NCBI GenBank assembly: GCA_021732445.1
Contig: JAKFUZ010000034.1
Location: 1-64,000, forward strand
Reading direction: 5' to 3'
Source of the DNA: Sphingomonas sp.
GTDB taxonomy: Bacteria > Pseudomonadota > Alphaproteobacteria > Sphingomonadales > Sphingomonadaceae
Length of the DNA: 64,000 nt
Shown here in pieces: positions 18,677 through 28,807 of the stretch (positions are counted from its first letter, which is position 1; each line of letters opens with the position of its first letter). The notes beneath the pieces are model-generated. The model searched no databases and was not told the origin of the DNA. It worked only from the letters and a program-made list of their open reading frames with translations. Both the position numbers and the translations under genes were made by a program.

Positions 18677-20035
18677 TTACACCAGGCTCAAGGAGCCCAG
18701 CGCGCAATAGCGAACGCCGTTGGTGAAGCGGAACGTCGAGGGATCGAATTGCGACCAGAAATCATATACTATGCCCCCCGGTATCATCCGGCCAGCCAGA
18801 TCATTCAGATCCAGCGTCTCGAATTGCGGGTTGTTGTTTTGGAACAGGATGACATCGGCATCGGTCGCCGCGTCACGCGCGGTGGCGGCCGCGACTATGC
18901 CCAAAGCTGCAATGTCGGGCAGCGGCACCATGGGATCATAACCGCAAATCTGCGCGTCGGGATAGGCGGCCCTGAGGTCGGCGATCAGCCTGATGGCAAG
19001 CGTGCCGCGCAGATCGGACGTTTCCGGCCGCCCCTTGAAAGCCAGACCAAATATCGCGATCCGCCCGGGCGTGCCTGGCAGGCCGAGCTGGCCGATTTGA
19101 GCGATCGCGCGAGCCGGCAGACGCTCATTCACCCGCCTGCCGAGCAACGCCAGTTGCGCCATGCCTTCGGGGTCGGACGTCGACTCGGCCAGAATATACG
19201 GGTCTTTTTCCAGGCACGGCCCGCCCACCGGCCCAGGCGAGGGCATCGACGCGCGTGGATAGCCGACATTGCCCGCGCGGATAACCTCGCTGGCCGAAAC
19301 CCCGACATCATCGCAAATGCCGGCAATTTCGTTGGCAAAGGCGAACATCAGGTCGCGCTGGGTATTGTTCAGCAGCTTTATCATCTCGGCGGTTTCCAGG
19401 CTGCTCACACGGATGACGGTGGGCGTAAGCATGGCAAACATCTGGCCGGCACGCACTGCCGCCTCATTATCATACCCACCCACCACTTGCGGAAGCGACC
19501 GCAGCTCTTCCAGTGCCTTACCTTCCACTGTGCGCTCGGGGCAAAAGGCCAGGCCAAAGGGATGGCCGGCTTGTTCGAGGATCGGCCGCACGATGGTGTT
19601 CGTTACCCCCACCCGAACGGTGGAGCGCAATACCACAAGATCATTGGGTCGCAGCCGCGCCGCAATCATTTGCGAAACGTCGGATATCGCCGCCAGGTTG
19701 GTTTTGCCATCCGCGCCAAGCGGGGTGCCGACGGTGACGATATAGACACTCGCCGTGCCCGGCTCGGGCCAATGCTGGGAGGCGGTAAGCGCACCGCCGG
19801 CCACCTGGCTCGCCATCCGCGCCTCCAGCCCCTTTTCGGCAAAAGGCGGCACCCCGGCATTGATCAGGCCGACAACCTCGGCGTTGCGCTCAACGCCAAT
19901 GACCTTGAACCCGGCCTCGGCCATTACCACCGCCAGCGTCAGGCCTACATAGCCCAGGCCGATCACGCAAACGGTCCGGTCGGCATAATTCCTTGGTAGC
20001 ATATCTACTCCGGGTGTCTGAGATCGGTAGTGCAA
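18677..20035 (-). CDS. Nucleotide sugar dehydrogenase (UDP-glucose/GDP-mannose dehydrogenase family)
   Basis: VCVIGLGYVGLTLAVVMAEAGFKVIGVE; GNVGYPRASMPSPGPVGGPCLEKDPY; GLAFKGRPETSDLRGT. Confidence 0.9.
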   Translation of the reverse strand: MHYRSQTPGVDMLPRNYADRTVCVIGLGYVGLTLAVVMAEAGFKVIGVERNAEVVGLINAGVPPFAEKGLEARMASQVAGGALTASQHWPEPGTASVYIVTVGTPLGADGKTNLAAISDVSQMIAARLRPNDLVVLRSTVRVGVTNTIVRPILEQAGHPFGLAFCPERTVEGKALEELRSLPQVVGGYDNEAAVRAGQMFAMLTPTVIRVSSLETAEMIKLLNNTQRDLMFAFANEIAGICDDVGVSASEVIRAGNVGYPRASMPSPGPVGGPCLEKDPYILAESTSDPEGMAQLALLGRRVNERLPARAIAQIGQLGLPGTPGRIAIFGLAFKGRPETSDLRGTLAIRLIADLRAAYPDAQICGYDPMVPLPDIAALGIVAAATARDAATDADVILFQNNNPQFETLDLNDLAGRMIPGGIVYDFWSQFDPSTFRFTNGVRYCALGSLSLV

Positions 20036-20275
20036 CCGCTAATCGTGGCCGCAGCTTAGCGGATCACCGCAGCGCGCACATTACCAGCGCAGGCGATCAG
20101 GATTGACGCTGCCAGCAACGGCGCTTTGGGCAGCGGTCGGTTTGGTCATCGGGTTAATCATGGACAAGGACGGCTTCGTTATCGCCTGCCCGCCAGCTTT
20201 CCTACAAAAAACTTCGTCACCCTTGCGCCCTTTTTCCTGCCCGCACCTTTTGAGCGACCATTGCCCGTCCCGGTA

Positions 20276-21478
20276 CTATCCGTGCGCCTGTGACAGCACG
20301 TCTTCATAAACGTCGCAGCAGCGCGCTACCTCGGCATCGGTCAGCGTTGGATGGGTAAGGAACATCAGGCTGGTCTCGCCAAGCGCCGCGGCAACCGCAA
20401 GGGGCTGCGCCGGGCGCCAGCCGGTGCGGTCAAACGCCTTTTCGCGGTACACCTCAGAACAGCTCCCCTGAAACAGCGGCACACCGCGCTCGGTACACGC
20501 AGCGACGATTCGGTCGCGGCTCCACCCCGGTGCAAGCGCGTCGGCATTCACATAGGCGTATAGTCGGTAAAAGGCGTGCGTGACACCAGCCTTTGGCAAC
20601 GGCACCCGCACCAGATCAGGAAACCGGCGCAGCATTTCTGCAAACGCGCGGGCGATCTGCGTCCGGCGCTCGGTCCACGCGGCCATGCGCGCCAGTTGGA
20701 TACGGCCGATTGCCGCCTGCATTTCAAGCATGCGCCAGTTCGTTCCGATGCTTTCGTGCAACCAGCGAAAGCCCGGCGCGTGCTCGCGATGATAAACCGC
20801 ATCAAAGCTTTTGCCATGATCCTTGAACGACCACATGCGCGACCAAAGCGCCGCATCGTTGGTGGTGACCATGCCGCCTTCGCCGCCGGTGGTCATGATC
20901 TTGTCCTGACAGAACGACCAGGCGCCCACATCGCCGATGCTGCCAACCGCGCGGTCGCCAATTCTGGCACCATGCGCCTGGGCGCAATCCTCGATAACCG
21001 CCAGCCCGCGCGACCCGTGTGCCGTGCCACCCACCGATTTCGCAAGTTCCACAATGTTGTCCATGTCACACGGCCAGCCCGCCAGATGCACGGGTATGAT
21101 GGCCCGGGTGCGCGTGCTTATCATCGGTGCGATCGTCGTCGCGCTCAGATTCCCACTGTCGGGGTCAACATCGGCAAATACGGGAACGGCGCCAGCGTTC
21201 ACCACTGACGACACCGACGCGATGAAGGTGCGCGGTGTGACGATGACCTCGTCTCCCGGGCCGACCCCCAGGCCATGCAGGGCCAGATCGAGCGCCACCG
21301 TGCCATTGGTCAGCGCAATGGCATGGCGGCTTCCCGTCCAGCCCGCAAATTCGCTTTCAAAGGCGCGGCCTTCTCCACCGGTCCAGTAATTGACGCGATT
21401 GGACTTCAAAACTCCGGCGACAGCCTCTGCCTCCTCATTGGTGAAGCAGGGCCAGGGCGACACTTTTCCGTCGAGCAA
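20276..21478 (-). CDS. DegT/DnrJ/EryC1/StrS sugar aminotransferase (PglE-like)
   Basis: ALTNGTVALDLALHGLGVGPGDEVIVTPRTFIAS; SFCQDKIMTTGGEGGMV (PLP Lys). Confidence 0.92.
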   Translation of the reverse strand: MLDGKVSPWPCFTNEEAEAVAGVLKSNRVNYWTGGEGRAFESEFAGWTGSRHAIALTNGTVALDLALHGLGVGPGDEVIVTPRTFIASVSSVVNAGAVPVFADVDPDSGNLSATTIAPMISTRTRAIIPVHLAGWPCDMDNIVELAKSVGGTAHGSRGLAVIEDCAQAHGARIGDRAVGSIGDVGAWSFCQDKIMTTGGEGGMVTTNDAALWSRMWSFKDHGKSFDAVYHREHAPGFRWLHESIGTNWRMLEMQAAIGRIQLARMAAWTERRTQIARAFAEMLRRFPDLVRVPLPKAGVTHAFYRLYAYVNADALAPGWSRDRIVAACTERGVPLFQGSCSEVYREKAFDRTGWRPAQPLAVAAALGETSLMFLTHPTLTDAEVARCCDVYEDVLSQAHG

Positions 21479-21788
21479 CGTACACCTCGTGGATCGGTTC
21501 GGGCCGCAAGCAGCGATGCGGGCCTAATAGGCAGGCGCGGCTCGTTTGGCTATCAAAAATGGCAGCAGGTCGCTTCCCGCCGACAGGGCCTCACGCGGCA
21601 TCTACGCCGTGCCAAAAAAGCTTGGCAAAGCGGCGACGTTGTGCGCATGGCCAAGCGACGCTGAAACCCGGGCCGGATCAAGCTGGCGCTCGGCGGGAAC
21701 GGCTCGGGCGGGCATATGCATCCGCCGCAAGAATGACCGGGCTTCGCTTGACCGGGTGACGCGCTGTTAGAGCATTGGCAACTAGCTT

Positions 21789-23219
21789 ATGAACTTTTTC
21801 TATTTCTTGTCAGTGATTTCTAGCAGGTTCCTCAATCTTGTTTCAGTCGTAGCGCTATCATATTTGCTCAGCCCGGCGCTTTTTGGAAAATACAGCCTTT
21901 TTACGACCAACAGTCTGTTGATCCACCTGCTCTGCACATCGTGGATTACCAGCAGCATCTGGCGTGACGTGTCCAAGTCCAGCCCCGGCGACGATCATCA
22001 CTTTGTGGCGGCCGCCGTGAAATATGCGATGCTGGCCGGTCTTTGCTACGTGCCGGTCGCGGCGCTGGGCGCGATCTTCTTCAACGATCAGGCCGGCTTC
22101 ATTGCGGTAACGCTGGGTCAGGCGCTGCTGATTTTGCTGATCGAACTCGCGCTTGTCGTGCTGAACGGGCGGGGCGCGGCGCGGGGCTACAGCCTGCTCA
22201 GCTTCATGCGGGGGGCTTTTGGCATTGTCATCGCCGTCGGGCTGATCGCGGCCGGCTTTGGCCTTTGGGGCGCGATCGCCGGGCAGATGCTGGCGATTAT
22301 GCTGGCACTGGGCGCGTTTGGTTCGGTCCGCGCGATGGCCAATGGCGCGTGGCGCGCGCCGGTGGTGTGGGCCGAAGTCTCCGCCAAATTTCGCTTTGGC
22401 CTGGTGAGCACCTGCGCGCTGAACCTTTATATGCTGGCAAACGCCCTTGGGCGGAATTTCATCGCCGGGCAGCTCGGGCCGGCACAGGCCGGCTATTTCA
22501 GTCTTTCGGCCGACTTGTTTTTCGCGCCGATCGCGCTGTTCGTGACGTCGCTCAGCCTGTCAAGCATCCCCCAGCTTTACAGTTCGCACACCGACCCGCA
22601 GGAAGTACGTGACCAGAGCACGGTCGATTTCGTGATGGCCAATCTTGCGCTCGCGCTGCCTTATGCGCTGGGCGGCGCGCTGCTGGCACCGCATCTGGCG
22701 GTCGCTGTCCTCAATCGCGGCACCGGCGCGGCGGTTGCCGCCATTGCGGGACATGGTGCAATTCAGGGCGCTTGTTTTGGCTTTTTATCGGCGCTAACGA
22801 CGCTGGCACTGACCAGGGAGCGCACCTGGCTTGCCTTTGCGCTGTCGATGGCCATCATCGCGGCGGTTGTCGTGGCAATGGTCGCCATGGTTTCGATCAA
22901 CACATTGGCCGGATATTCATCAGCAGTGACCTGGGTTCTTGTAGCAGCCAGCCTTGCAAGCATCGTCGGTTTTCGGCGGATGTTCGGGGTAGCCCTTCCG
23001 GCCGGCGAGCTGCTCAAAATTTCGGCTGCCGCGATGGCAATGGCCGGCGCCGTTGCTTTGGTAACACGGCATTCCTCCAGCATATTTGTCGTGGCGATAG
23101 CCATCGCTGGCGGCGGCGCGCTGTACCTGGGCCTTTCGCGCCTGCTCAATTGCCACGCGATCGACCAATTGCTGAGGTTGAAGCCGGCATCGCATTCGGG
23201 GGAAACGCAATGTCACTAA
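21789..23219 (+). CDS. Oligosaccharide flippase / polysaccharide export membrane protein (Wzx-like)
   Basis: 476 aa, many TM segments, MATE/Wzx-like. Confidence 0.75.
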   Translation: MNFFYFLSVISSRFLNLVSVVALSYLLSPALFGKYSLFTTNSLLIHLLCTSWITSSIWRDVSKSSPGDDHHFVAAAVKYAMLAGLCYVPVAALGAIFFNDQAGFIAVTLGQALLILLIELALVVLNGRGAARGYSLLSFMRGAFGIVIAVGLIAAGFGLWGAIAGQMLAIMLALGAFGSVRAMANGAWRAPVVWAEVSAKFRFGLVSTCALNLYMLANALGRNFIAGQLGPAQAGYFSLSADLFFAPIALFVTSLSLSSIPQLYSSHTDPQEVRDQSTVDFVMANLALALPYALGGALLAPHLAVAVLNRGTGAAVAAIAGHGAIQGACFGFLSALTTLALTRERTWLAFALSMAIIAAVVVAMVAMVSINTLAGYSSAVTWVLVAASLASIVGFRRMFGVALPAGELLKISAAAMAMAGAVALVTRHSSSIFVVAIAIAGGGALYLGLSRLLNCHAIDQLLRLKPASHSGETQCH

Positions 23220-24025
23220 GGGCTGATGTGGTTCATTGGATGGATGAAAACGCGCCGCGGGTGATTGGTATCGCGCGGTACCGAACGCATGTGACCCTGC
23301 GCGGCGACGTCGTTTTCCCTTCGATCACCAAGACGCTGTTCAAGCGCCTGGGCGCAAAGCACGGCAGCGCGATTGATGTCGGCGCCAATGTCGGCATTTT
23401 TTCGCGCTATTTTGCCGCGAATTTCCGCCACGTCGCCCTGGTCGAGCCGGTGCCCTATCTGGCCGCACGGCTGGCCCGTTCGGTGCCGGCCAATTGCCGG
23501 GTCAATGCCGTCGCGCTCGGCGACGCGGAAGGATCGGTGGTGCTGCGTATCCCAATAGATGCCGACGGGCGCGAGATGCACGCCCTGACCACCGCATCGC
23601 GCGACAATCACCTGGGCCTGTTTGCCAATGCCGGCTTTGTCGAACACACCGTGCCGATGCGCCGGCTTGATAGCATTGCCGCCGGGCTGGACGCCCTATC
23701 CTATGTCAAAATCGACGTGGAGGGGTTTGAAGGCGCTGTTCTGGCCGGGGCTACGCACATGCTGGAACAACAGCGGCCAGTAATCCAGCTCGAAATCGGG
23801 CGTGTGCATAACCCCAATTATGGCCAGGTGCTGGCGTTGCTCGCCGACCACAATTATTGCGCTTATGGCTTGCACAAGGATGGTTTGCACCCCGGCGCCG
23901 AGCGCTTTATCAGCGCGCAGCCAACCCGGACCGATTCCGGTGCCGTTACGGTGCCGGGGGTGTGGGACTTTCTGTTCATTCCCAACGAACGCGACACCGC
24001 GTTGTCCCACGGGCTGGTGCGATAG
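23210..24025 (+). CDS. FkbM family methyltransferase
   Basis: GSAIDVGANVGIFSRYFAANFRHVALVEP...YVKIDVEGFEGAVLAGATHML; ATG at 23210 overlaps the flippase stop. Confidence 0.88.
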   Translation: MSLRADVVHWMDENAPRVIGIARYRTHVTLRGDVVFPSITKTLFKRLGAKHGSAIDVGANVGIFSRYFAANFRHVALVEPVPYLAARLARSVPANCRVNAVALGDAEGSVVLRIPIDADGREMHALTTASRDNHLGLFANAGFVEHTVPMRRLDSIAAGLDALSYVKIDVEGFEGAVLAGATHMLEQQRPVIQLEIGRVHNPNYGQVLALLADHNYCAYGLHKDGLHPGAERFISAQPTRTDSGAVTVPGVWDFLFIPNERDTALSHGLVR

Positions 24026-24042
24026 GCGGTTGCGCAGCGTGA

Positions 24043-25269
24043 TTGTCCCCCGATCAGCCACCAACGCCGCCGGTACTGGCCAGCGCTGACATGGTGCGCC
24101 CATCGATAATCCTGGCGCTGGGCTTGATCGCAAGGCTGATAATCGCCGGCTATATCGCCTATCTGGGCCCGGACGCCGGGTTTAACGGCGACGTGCAGAA
24201 TTTTTATCTGGACATGATTTTCGTCGCCAAGACGGGCAGCTTCCTCACCTGGGAGATTGGCGCAAGCCCGGTTGTAAACTCCATTGGCGCAATAATGGGC
24301 CTGTTCGGCGATTCCGTCATCGTCGCCTGCCTTCCGGCCTGCATTGCCTGGTGGTTTTCCGGCCTGTTGTTTGCCGCCAGCGCGCGCATGATGCAGGCCA
24401 CGTCGCGCCAGATGTCGCTATTCGCATTGGCCTATGCATTCTGGCCCACCACCTTTGCCTATACGGCAATTCCACTGCGCGAATCCTTCCAGATGCTGTT
24501 CATCTCCCTGGCGACCTGGGGCATGCTCCGGGCATCGCTCCAGCACCGGCTGAACGGTTGGGCGGCAGTAGCAGCCGGCGTATTGCTGGCCGGCTCGCTG
24601 CATGGAGCGCTGGCCGCGTATGCGCCGGTATTTGGCGGCATCGCGGCGATAATGGCGTCGACATTCGGCGGCAAGGGCCTGCCCGTTGCGCGAATTGCGA
24701 TTGGCCTCGCGGTGGCAATTCCCATTATTTATCTTGGCGCGTCGCTGTTTCAGAGCACCACCTATGACCTGTCGGGCGGCGCCTTGCAGGCCATCCAGAA
24801 ATATCAGGAAGGCGGCCTTTTGGTCGTCAGCCGCGCGGACTATAAGATAAGCGCCAATGTCGGCAGCGGGTTTGAGCGGCCGCTATTTCTGATGCTCGGC
24901 CTGGTGCAATATTTGTTCGAGCCCTTTCCGCAGCGCATTTCCAGCCTCGCCGACGGGGTTCTCGCCATCGAAAATCTGGTGCGTGCCTTTTTGATTTTGG
25001 CCACCATCCGCGGCTATCGCGCCCTGCCGCAGGGCGACGACCGCCGGCTGCTCCTGCTGCTTGCGCTGCTATATATCGCGCAGGAGGCAATCTGGTCGGT
25101 CGGCACCGTGAATTGGGGCACAGCCGCGCGCCACCACTTGCCGGCAATGGGCCTGCTGCTGCTGGCCGCAATGCAGGCCGGCCTTTTTCGTGGACGAAGC
25201 CGCCGCACCGGTGCCGGGTACGCCCCGATAACAACTCTCATCAGGAACGCTCCCCATGCCACCCAATGA
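24043..25269 (+). CDS. Multi-TM membrane protein of the polysaccharide locus (possible Wzy-type polymerase or membrane glycosyltransferase); start may be 24091
   Basis: About 400 aa hydrophobic ORF within the cluster; no family motif recognised. Confidence 0.55.
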   Translation: MSPDQPPTPPVLASADMVRPSIILALGLIARLIIAGYIAYLGPDAGFNGDVQNFYLDMIFVAKTGSFLTWEIGASPVVNSIGAIMGLFGDSVIVACLPACIAWWFSGLLFAASARMMQATSRQMSLFALAYAFWPTTFAYTAIPLRESFQMLFISLATWGMLRASLQHRLNGWAAVAAGVLLAGSLHGALAAYAPVFGGIAAIMASTFGGKGLPVARIAIGLAVAIPIIYLGASLFQSTTYDLSGGALQAIQKYQEGGLLVVSRADYKISANVGSGFERPLFLMLGLVQYLFEPFPQRISSLADGVLAIENLVRAFLILATIRGYRALPQGDDRRLLLLLALLYIAQEAIWSVGTVNWGTAARHHLPAMGLLLLAAMQAGLFRGRSRRTGAGYAPITTLIRNAPHATQ

Positions 25270-25975
25270 CATCGGCAACCGGTATATCGACGGCGATTAT
25301 CTTGAGAAAACCGGCACCTGGCACGCGGAGGACTCTCCTTACAAGGCGAAGATTGTCGATGCCGCAATCCAGCGCAACCGGCTCGCGTTCGCAAATTGCG
25401 TCGATATTGGGTGCGGCGCGGGCAAAGTCGTTGAAATTCTTTCCGGAAAATATCCGGATCGCAAGTTCACCGGCTACGAACTGTCGCACGATGTTGATTC
25501 CATCTGGAAAACCAATAGCACGCGTGATAACTTGTCGTATTCGCACGATAATATTCTTGATATGGATGACCGGCACGACGTTATTCTCTGCCTTGATGTA
25601 TTCGAGCATGTCGAAGATTATTTCGGTTTTCTCAAGAAGCTGCGTAGCAAGGGAAAATACTTCATTTTCAAAGTTCCGATGGACATGAACATGATGAAGA
25701 TTTATGGCTCGGGCTTGCGCCGCGCGCGCGACGATGCGGGCCATTTGCATTATTTCAACCCCTACACAGCCGCGCGCGCGCTAACCGATACCGGCTATGA
25801 TATTGTCGAGGCGCGGCTAAGTGCCGCCTTTCTGCATGTGCCGCCCCGCAACGCGCATCAGGCGGCCGTCTTGCCGCTGCGACTGGCGACGCTTTTGTTT
25901 GGCAAGGGGTTTTCGTGTTCAGTTTTCGGCGGGATGTCGTTGCTGGTCACTGCGCGCAATCCCGCCGCTGCCTGA
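25256..25975 (+). CDS. Class I SAM-dependent methyltransferase
   Basis: FANCVDIGCGAGKVVEILSGKYPDRKFTGYELS; ILCLDVFEHVED. Confidence 0.88.
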   Translation: MPPNDIGNRYIDGDYLEKTGTWHAEDSPYKAKIVDAAIQRNRLAFANCVDIGCGAGKVVEILSGKYPDRKFTGYELSHDVDSIWKTNSTRDNLSYSHDNILDMDDRHDVILCLDVFEHVEDYFGFLKKLRSKGKYFIFKVPMDMNMMKIYGSGLRRARDDAGHLHYFNPYTAARALTDTGYDIVEARLSAAFLHVPPRNAHQAAVLPLRLATLLFGKGFSCSVFGGMSLLVTARNPAAA

Positions 25976-26008
25976 GCGTTCTGCCATGCCGCACCAGGGA
26001 CCGATCGA

Positions 26009-27148
26009 ATGGTGACGCGGCTGCTCATCATTGGCAACAATGTATCGTCGATGTTGCGCTTCCGTGCAGGGTTGGTGCGGGTCATGGTCGCAGCGGGGCA
26101 TGACGTGCATTTGCTGGTGCCGCAGAGTGACGGCGTGCTGGGTAATTTCGATGCCGAGTGCGCCGCCCTGCGCGCCCTTGGCGCCAGCGTGCATTGCTAT
26201 CCGCTACGCCGGGCCAGCGTGTCACCGTTGCACGACTTGTTGACATTTGGGCATTTTTTGCGCGCAATTTTTGCGATCCGGCCCGATGCCGTGCTTGCCT
26301 ATATGATGAAACCGGTGGTTTATGGCATGGCTGCGGCCGCCCTGCTGCGGGTGCCCCGGCGTTATGCGCTGCTGGACGGGCTGGGCTTTGCGTTTACCGA
26401 CAATGGCAGCGCCACAGTGCCGCTATCGGCGCGGATCACGCGCCTGTTGCTAGCGGGAGCGCTGCGCGTCGCGCACCGGCTGCTGCTGCTCAACAGCGAC
26501 GACCGCAACGACCTGTTGCGCCACAACGTGCTGCGGCGGCAAATGCCCACCGCCGTCATCGCCGGCACCGGGCTCGACCTCGCCCATTTTGACGGGCCGG
26601 TCGCCGACCCCGATAACGTAACGTTTTTGATGATTTCGCGGCTGCTGCGCGACAAGGGCGTGCGCGAATTCGCCGAAGCGGCGCGGCTCGTCACGCAACA
26701 GCGGCCACAGGCCAAGTTCGTGCTGGTGGGCGATAGCGACGCAGCGCCCGGCTCGATCCCGCTCGCCGAAGTGGCGCAGTGGCACTGGCTTCACTACGCC
26801 GGCAAGGCCAGTGATGTCCGGCCATTTCTGCGCGACTGCCTTGCCTACGTCCTTCCCTCCTACCGGGAGGGGCGGCCCCGCACCGTGATGGAAGCCATGG
26901 CAATGCGTCGCGCGTGTATTGTCACCGATGTTCCCGGCTGTCGCGACTGCATCACCAACGGCCAGACGGGCCTTGTCGTGCCCCCGCGCGATGCAGCGGC
27001 GCTCGCACGCGCGATCATGGCATATCTGGATACACCGCACCTGGCGATAATCCATGGCAATGCCGCCAGGCAGGTTGCCGAAGCGCTCTATGACGATGAC
27101 GTGGTCAACCGGTCCGTGCTGGCCGCACTTGATATTTCCGCCGACTGA
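26009..27148 (+). CDS. Glycosyltransferase family 4 (PglA/WbuB-like)
   Basis: LLIIGNNVSSMLRFRAGLVRVMVAAGHDVHLLVP; VTFLMISRLLRDKGVREFAEAA; PSYREGRPRTVMEAMAMRRACIVTDVPGCRD. Confidence 0.92.
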   Translation: MVTRLLIIGNNVSSMLRFRAGLVRVMVAAGHDVHLLVPQSDGVLGNFDAECAALRALGASVHCYPLRRASVSPLHDLLTFGHFLRAIFAIRPDAVLAYMMKPVVYGMAAAALLRVPRRYALLDGLGFAFTDNGSATVPLSARITRLLLAGALRVAHRLLLLNSDDRNDLLRHNVLRRQMPTAVIAGTGLDLAHFDGPVADPDNVTFLMISRLLRDKGVREFAEAARLVTQQRPQAKFVLVGDSDAAPGSIPLAEVAQWHWLHYAGKASDVRPFLRDCLAYVLPSYREGRPRTVMEAMAMRRACIVTDVPGCRDCITNGQTGLVVPPRDAAALARAIMAYLDTPHLAIIHGNAARQVAEALYDDDVVNRSVLAALDISAD

Positions 27149-27264
27149 AAACTGTCGGACGTCGGACGCCGGCGATGCGCCATTGCCGAAAGCCATAATA
27201 AATTGCCAAATTGCCGGGACCAAATTAGGGAACCAGCTCAATTCAGCTATGGCGGCGAGAGTCC

Positions 27265-28050
27265 ATGATTCGAGAAATCGCAATTAAAGCCTCAGCGCCG
27301 CAGAGCGGATTCCAGCAAGTTCTGGACGCCTGGGAACAGCCCGACACCAAAATCGTGGTGATGCGCGCGGCCGAACCGGTTGCTGCGGTAAGGGAATTTT
27401 ATGAGGCGCATTTCGGGTCGATCGGCACGCCCTGCCCGCTCGGTGAAGATGTCACCATCGGTGGTCGCGAAGCACAGCGCAGTGGGCAGATCTGGATGGA
27501 GGTTCGCTATGATCCCCGTTTCCCCGATGCCTATCGCCATTCGGCCAATGCGCAGCCTCTGCACACCGACGGCTCTTATATTCCCGACTTTCCCAATGCG
27601 ACGCTGATGGCGTGCGTTGCCAACAGCGGAACCGGCGGCGAAACCACGTTTATCGACGCGGAAGATCTTGTCGCGGTGCTGAGGCAAGAAGACCCCGGCC
27701 TGCTCGATACCTTGTCGTCGCGCACATTGCCGCATGCGCGGTCGGGCGATCATGCCGATGAAAAAGTCATCGACCTGCGGGCCGACGGTGTCTGGCTCAA
27801 CTGGAATTATTTCTGCGTCGATCCGGCAATTGACTCGGCCGGCCGAGAGCTGGCGGAAAAATTCCACAGGTTTCTGCAATGTTCGCCGGGCGTCAAAGCG
27901 CACACGCATGGTGTAAAATTAACGCCGGGCGACGCCGTAACCTGGAAAGACCGGCGCGTGCTGCATGGCCGGAACAGCTTTGTGGCCACGCAGGATTCGG
28001 AACGTTTCTTGTGGAAGTGCGCGATCGACGTTGGCCAGTTCGCTAACTGA
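27265..28050 (+). CDS. TauD/TfdA-family Fe(II)/2-oxoglutarate dioxygenase-like protein
   Basis: QPLHTDGSYIPDFP (HxD) and DRRVLHGRNSF (distal His) facial-triad motifs. Confidence 0.8.
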   Translation: MIREIAIKASAPQSGFQQVLDAWEQPDTKIVVMRAAEPVAAVREFYEAHFGSIGTPCPLGEDVTIGGREAQRSGQIWMEVRYDPRFPDAYRHSANAQPLHTDGSYIPDFPNATLMACVANSGTGGETTFIDAEDLVAVLRQEDPGLLDTLSSRTLPHARSGDHADEKVIDLRADGVWLNWNYFCVDPAIDSAGRELAEKFHRFLQCSPGVKAHTHGVKLTPGDAVTWKDRRVLHGRNSFVATQDSERFLWKCAIDVGQFAN

Positions 28051-28054
28051 ACCC

Positions 28055-28807
28055 GTGACGGCGAAGTACCTCACTTTGGGGACCATGCGGTTCCTGGAGG
28101 TTGAGCGCAGCCGGGCTGAATGGCTTGGCTTCCTGAGAAGCGCTCGCGACAGCGGTGTGGTGGCGCTGCACAGTTCGTCCGAATATGAGAGCTTTCCGCT
28201 GCTGCAATCGCTGCTTGGCCAGGCTGGCACGGCGCAACCGGACCTGGGGTATCGCCATATCGCCAAGCTGGCTGAGCCCAGCTTTGACGATGCCGGGTTC
28301 AGCGGGCAGCGGCTGACGGAAAAGGTGCTGGCCTATTGTGTCGCGCTTTCCACGCCGATCCTCCACGATGTCCAATGGATGTGGCGACAGGGGCTGGGCG
28401 ACGATGTCCAGCGACGCCGCGATTTTGCCGCAGCGCTGGATGATATTGGCCGCGCCGTCAGCGACTTGAAACGCCAGGGGCTGATCGAGCGCTTTTTGTG
28501 CTTTGCCTATTCGCCCGCTTTTGCCGAGGCAGCTATCGCGCATGAGGCGATTGACGGGCTGGTCGCCTATCGCAACATGCGCGAACGCGACTATGACGCC
28601 GCCATTGCGCGGTGCGGCGCCCTGGGCAAGGTCTGCCACATCATCCGCCCGTTCGATGCAGGCGCCGCGCTGACGTCAACCGATCAAACCCCGGAGCAAT
28701 TGCTCCGCAGCGCGATTGACATGCCGGCCATCGAAACGGCCATCGTCTCCTCCAACAGCAAAGATCATCTGGCACAACTGGCAGCAGCAATCGGATCAGC
28801 AAGGTGA
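28055..28807 (+). CDS. Divergent aldo/keto reductase-like protein; GTG start proposed
   Basis: VTAKYLTLGTMRF...RDSGVVALHSSSEYESFPLL...C-terminal AIDMPAIETAIVSSNSKDHLAQL as in AKR-fold proteins. Confidence 0.5.
   Translation: MTAKYLTLGTMRFLEVERSRAEWLGFLRSARDSGVVALHSSSEYESFPLLQSLLGQAGTAQPDLGYRHIAKLAEPSFDDAGFSGQRLTEKVLAYCVALSTPILHDVQWMWRQGLGDDVQRRRDFAAALDDIGRAVSDLKRQGLIERFLCFAYSPAFAEAAIAHEAIDGLVAYRNMRERDYDAAIARCGALGKVCHIIRPFDAGAALTSTDQTPEQLLRSAIDMPAIETAIVSSNSKDHLAQLAAAIGSAR

Noticed and set aside
18665-19999. 444-aa plus-strand ORF opposite the nucleotide sugar dehydrogenase
   Set aside because: Antisense shadow; the minus strand has all UDPGDH family motifs
22772-23209. 5' extension of the FkbM ORF overlapping the flippase gene
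   Set aside because: The flippase frame is the coding one here; methyltransferase homology begins at the internal ATG at 23210
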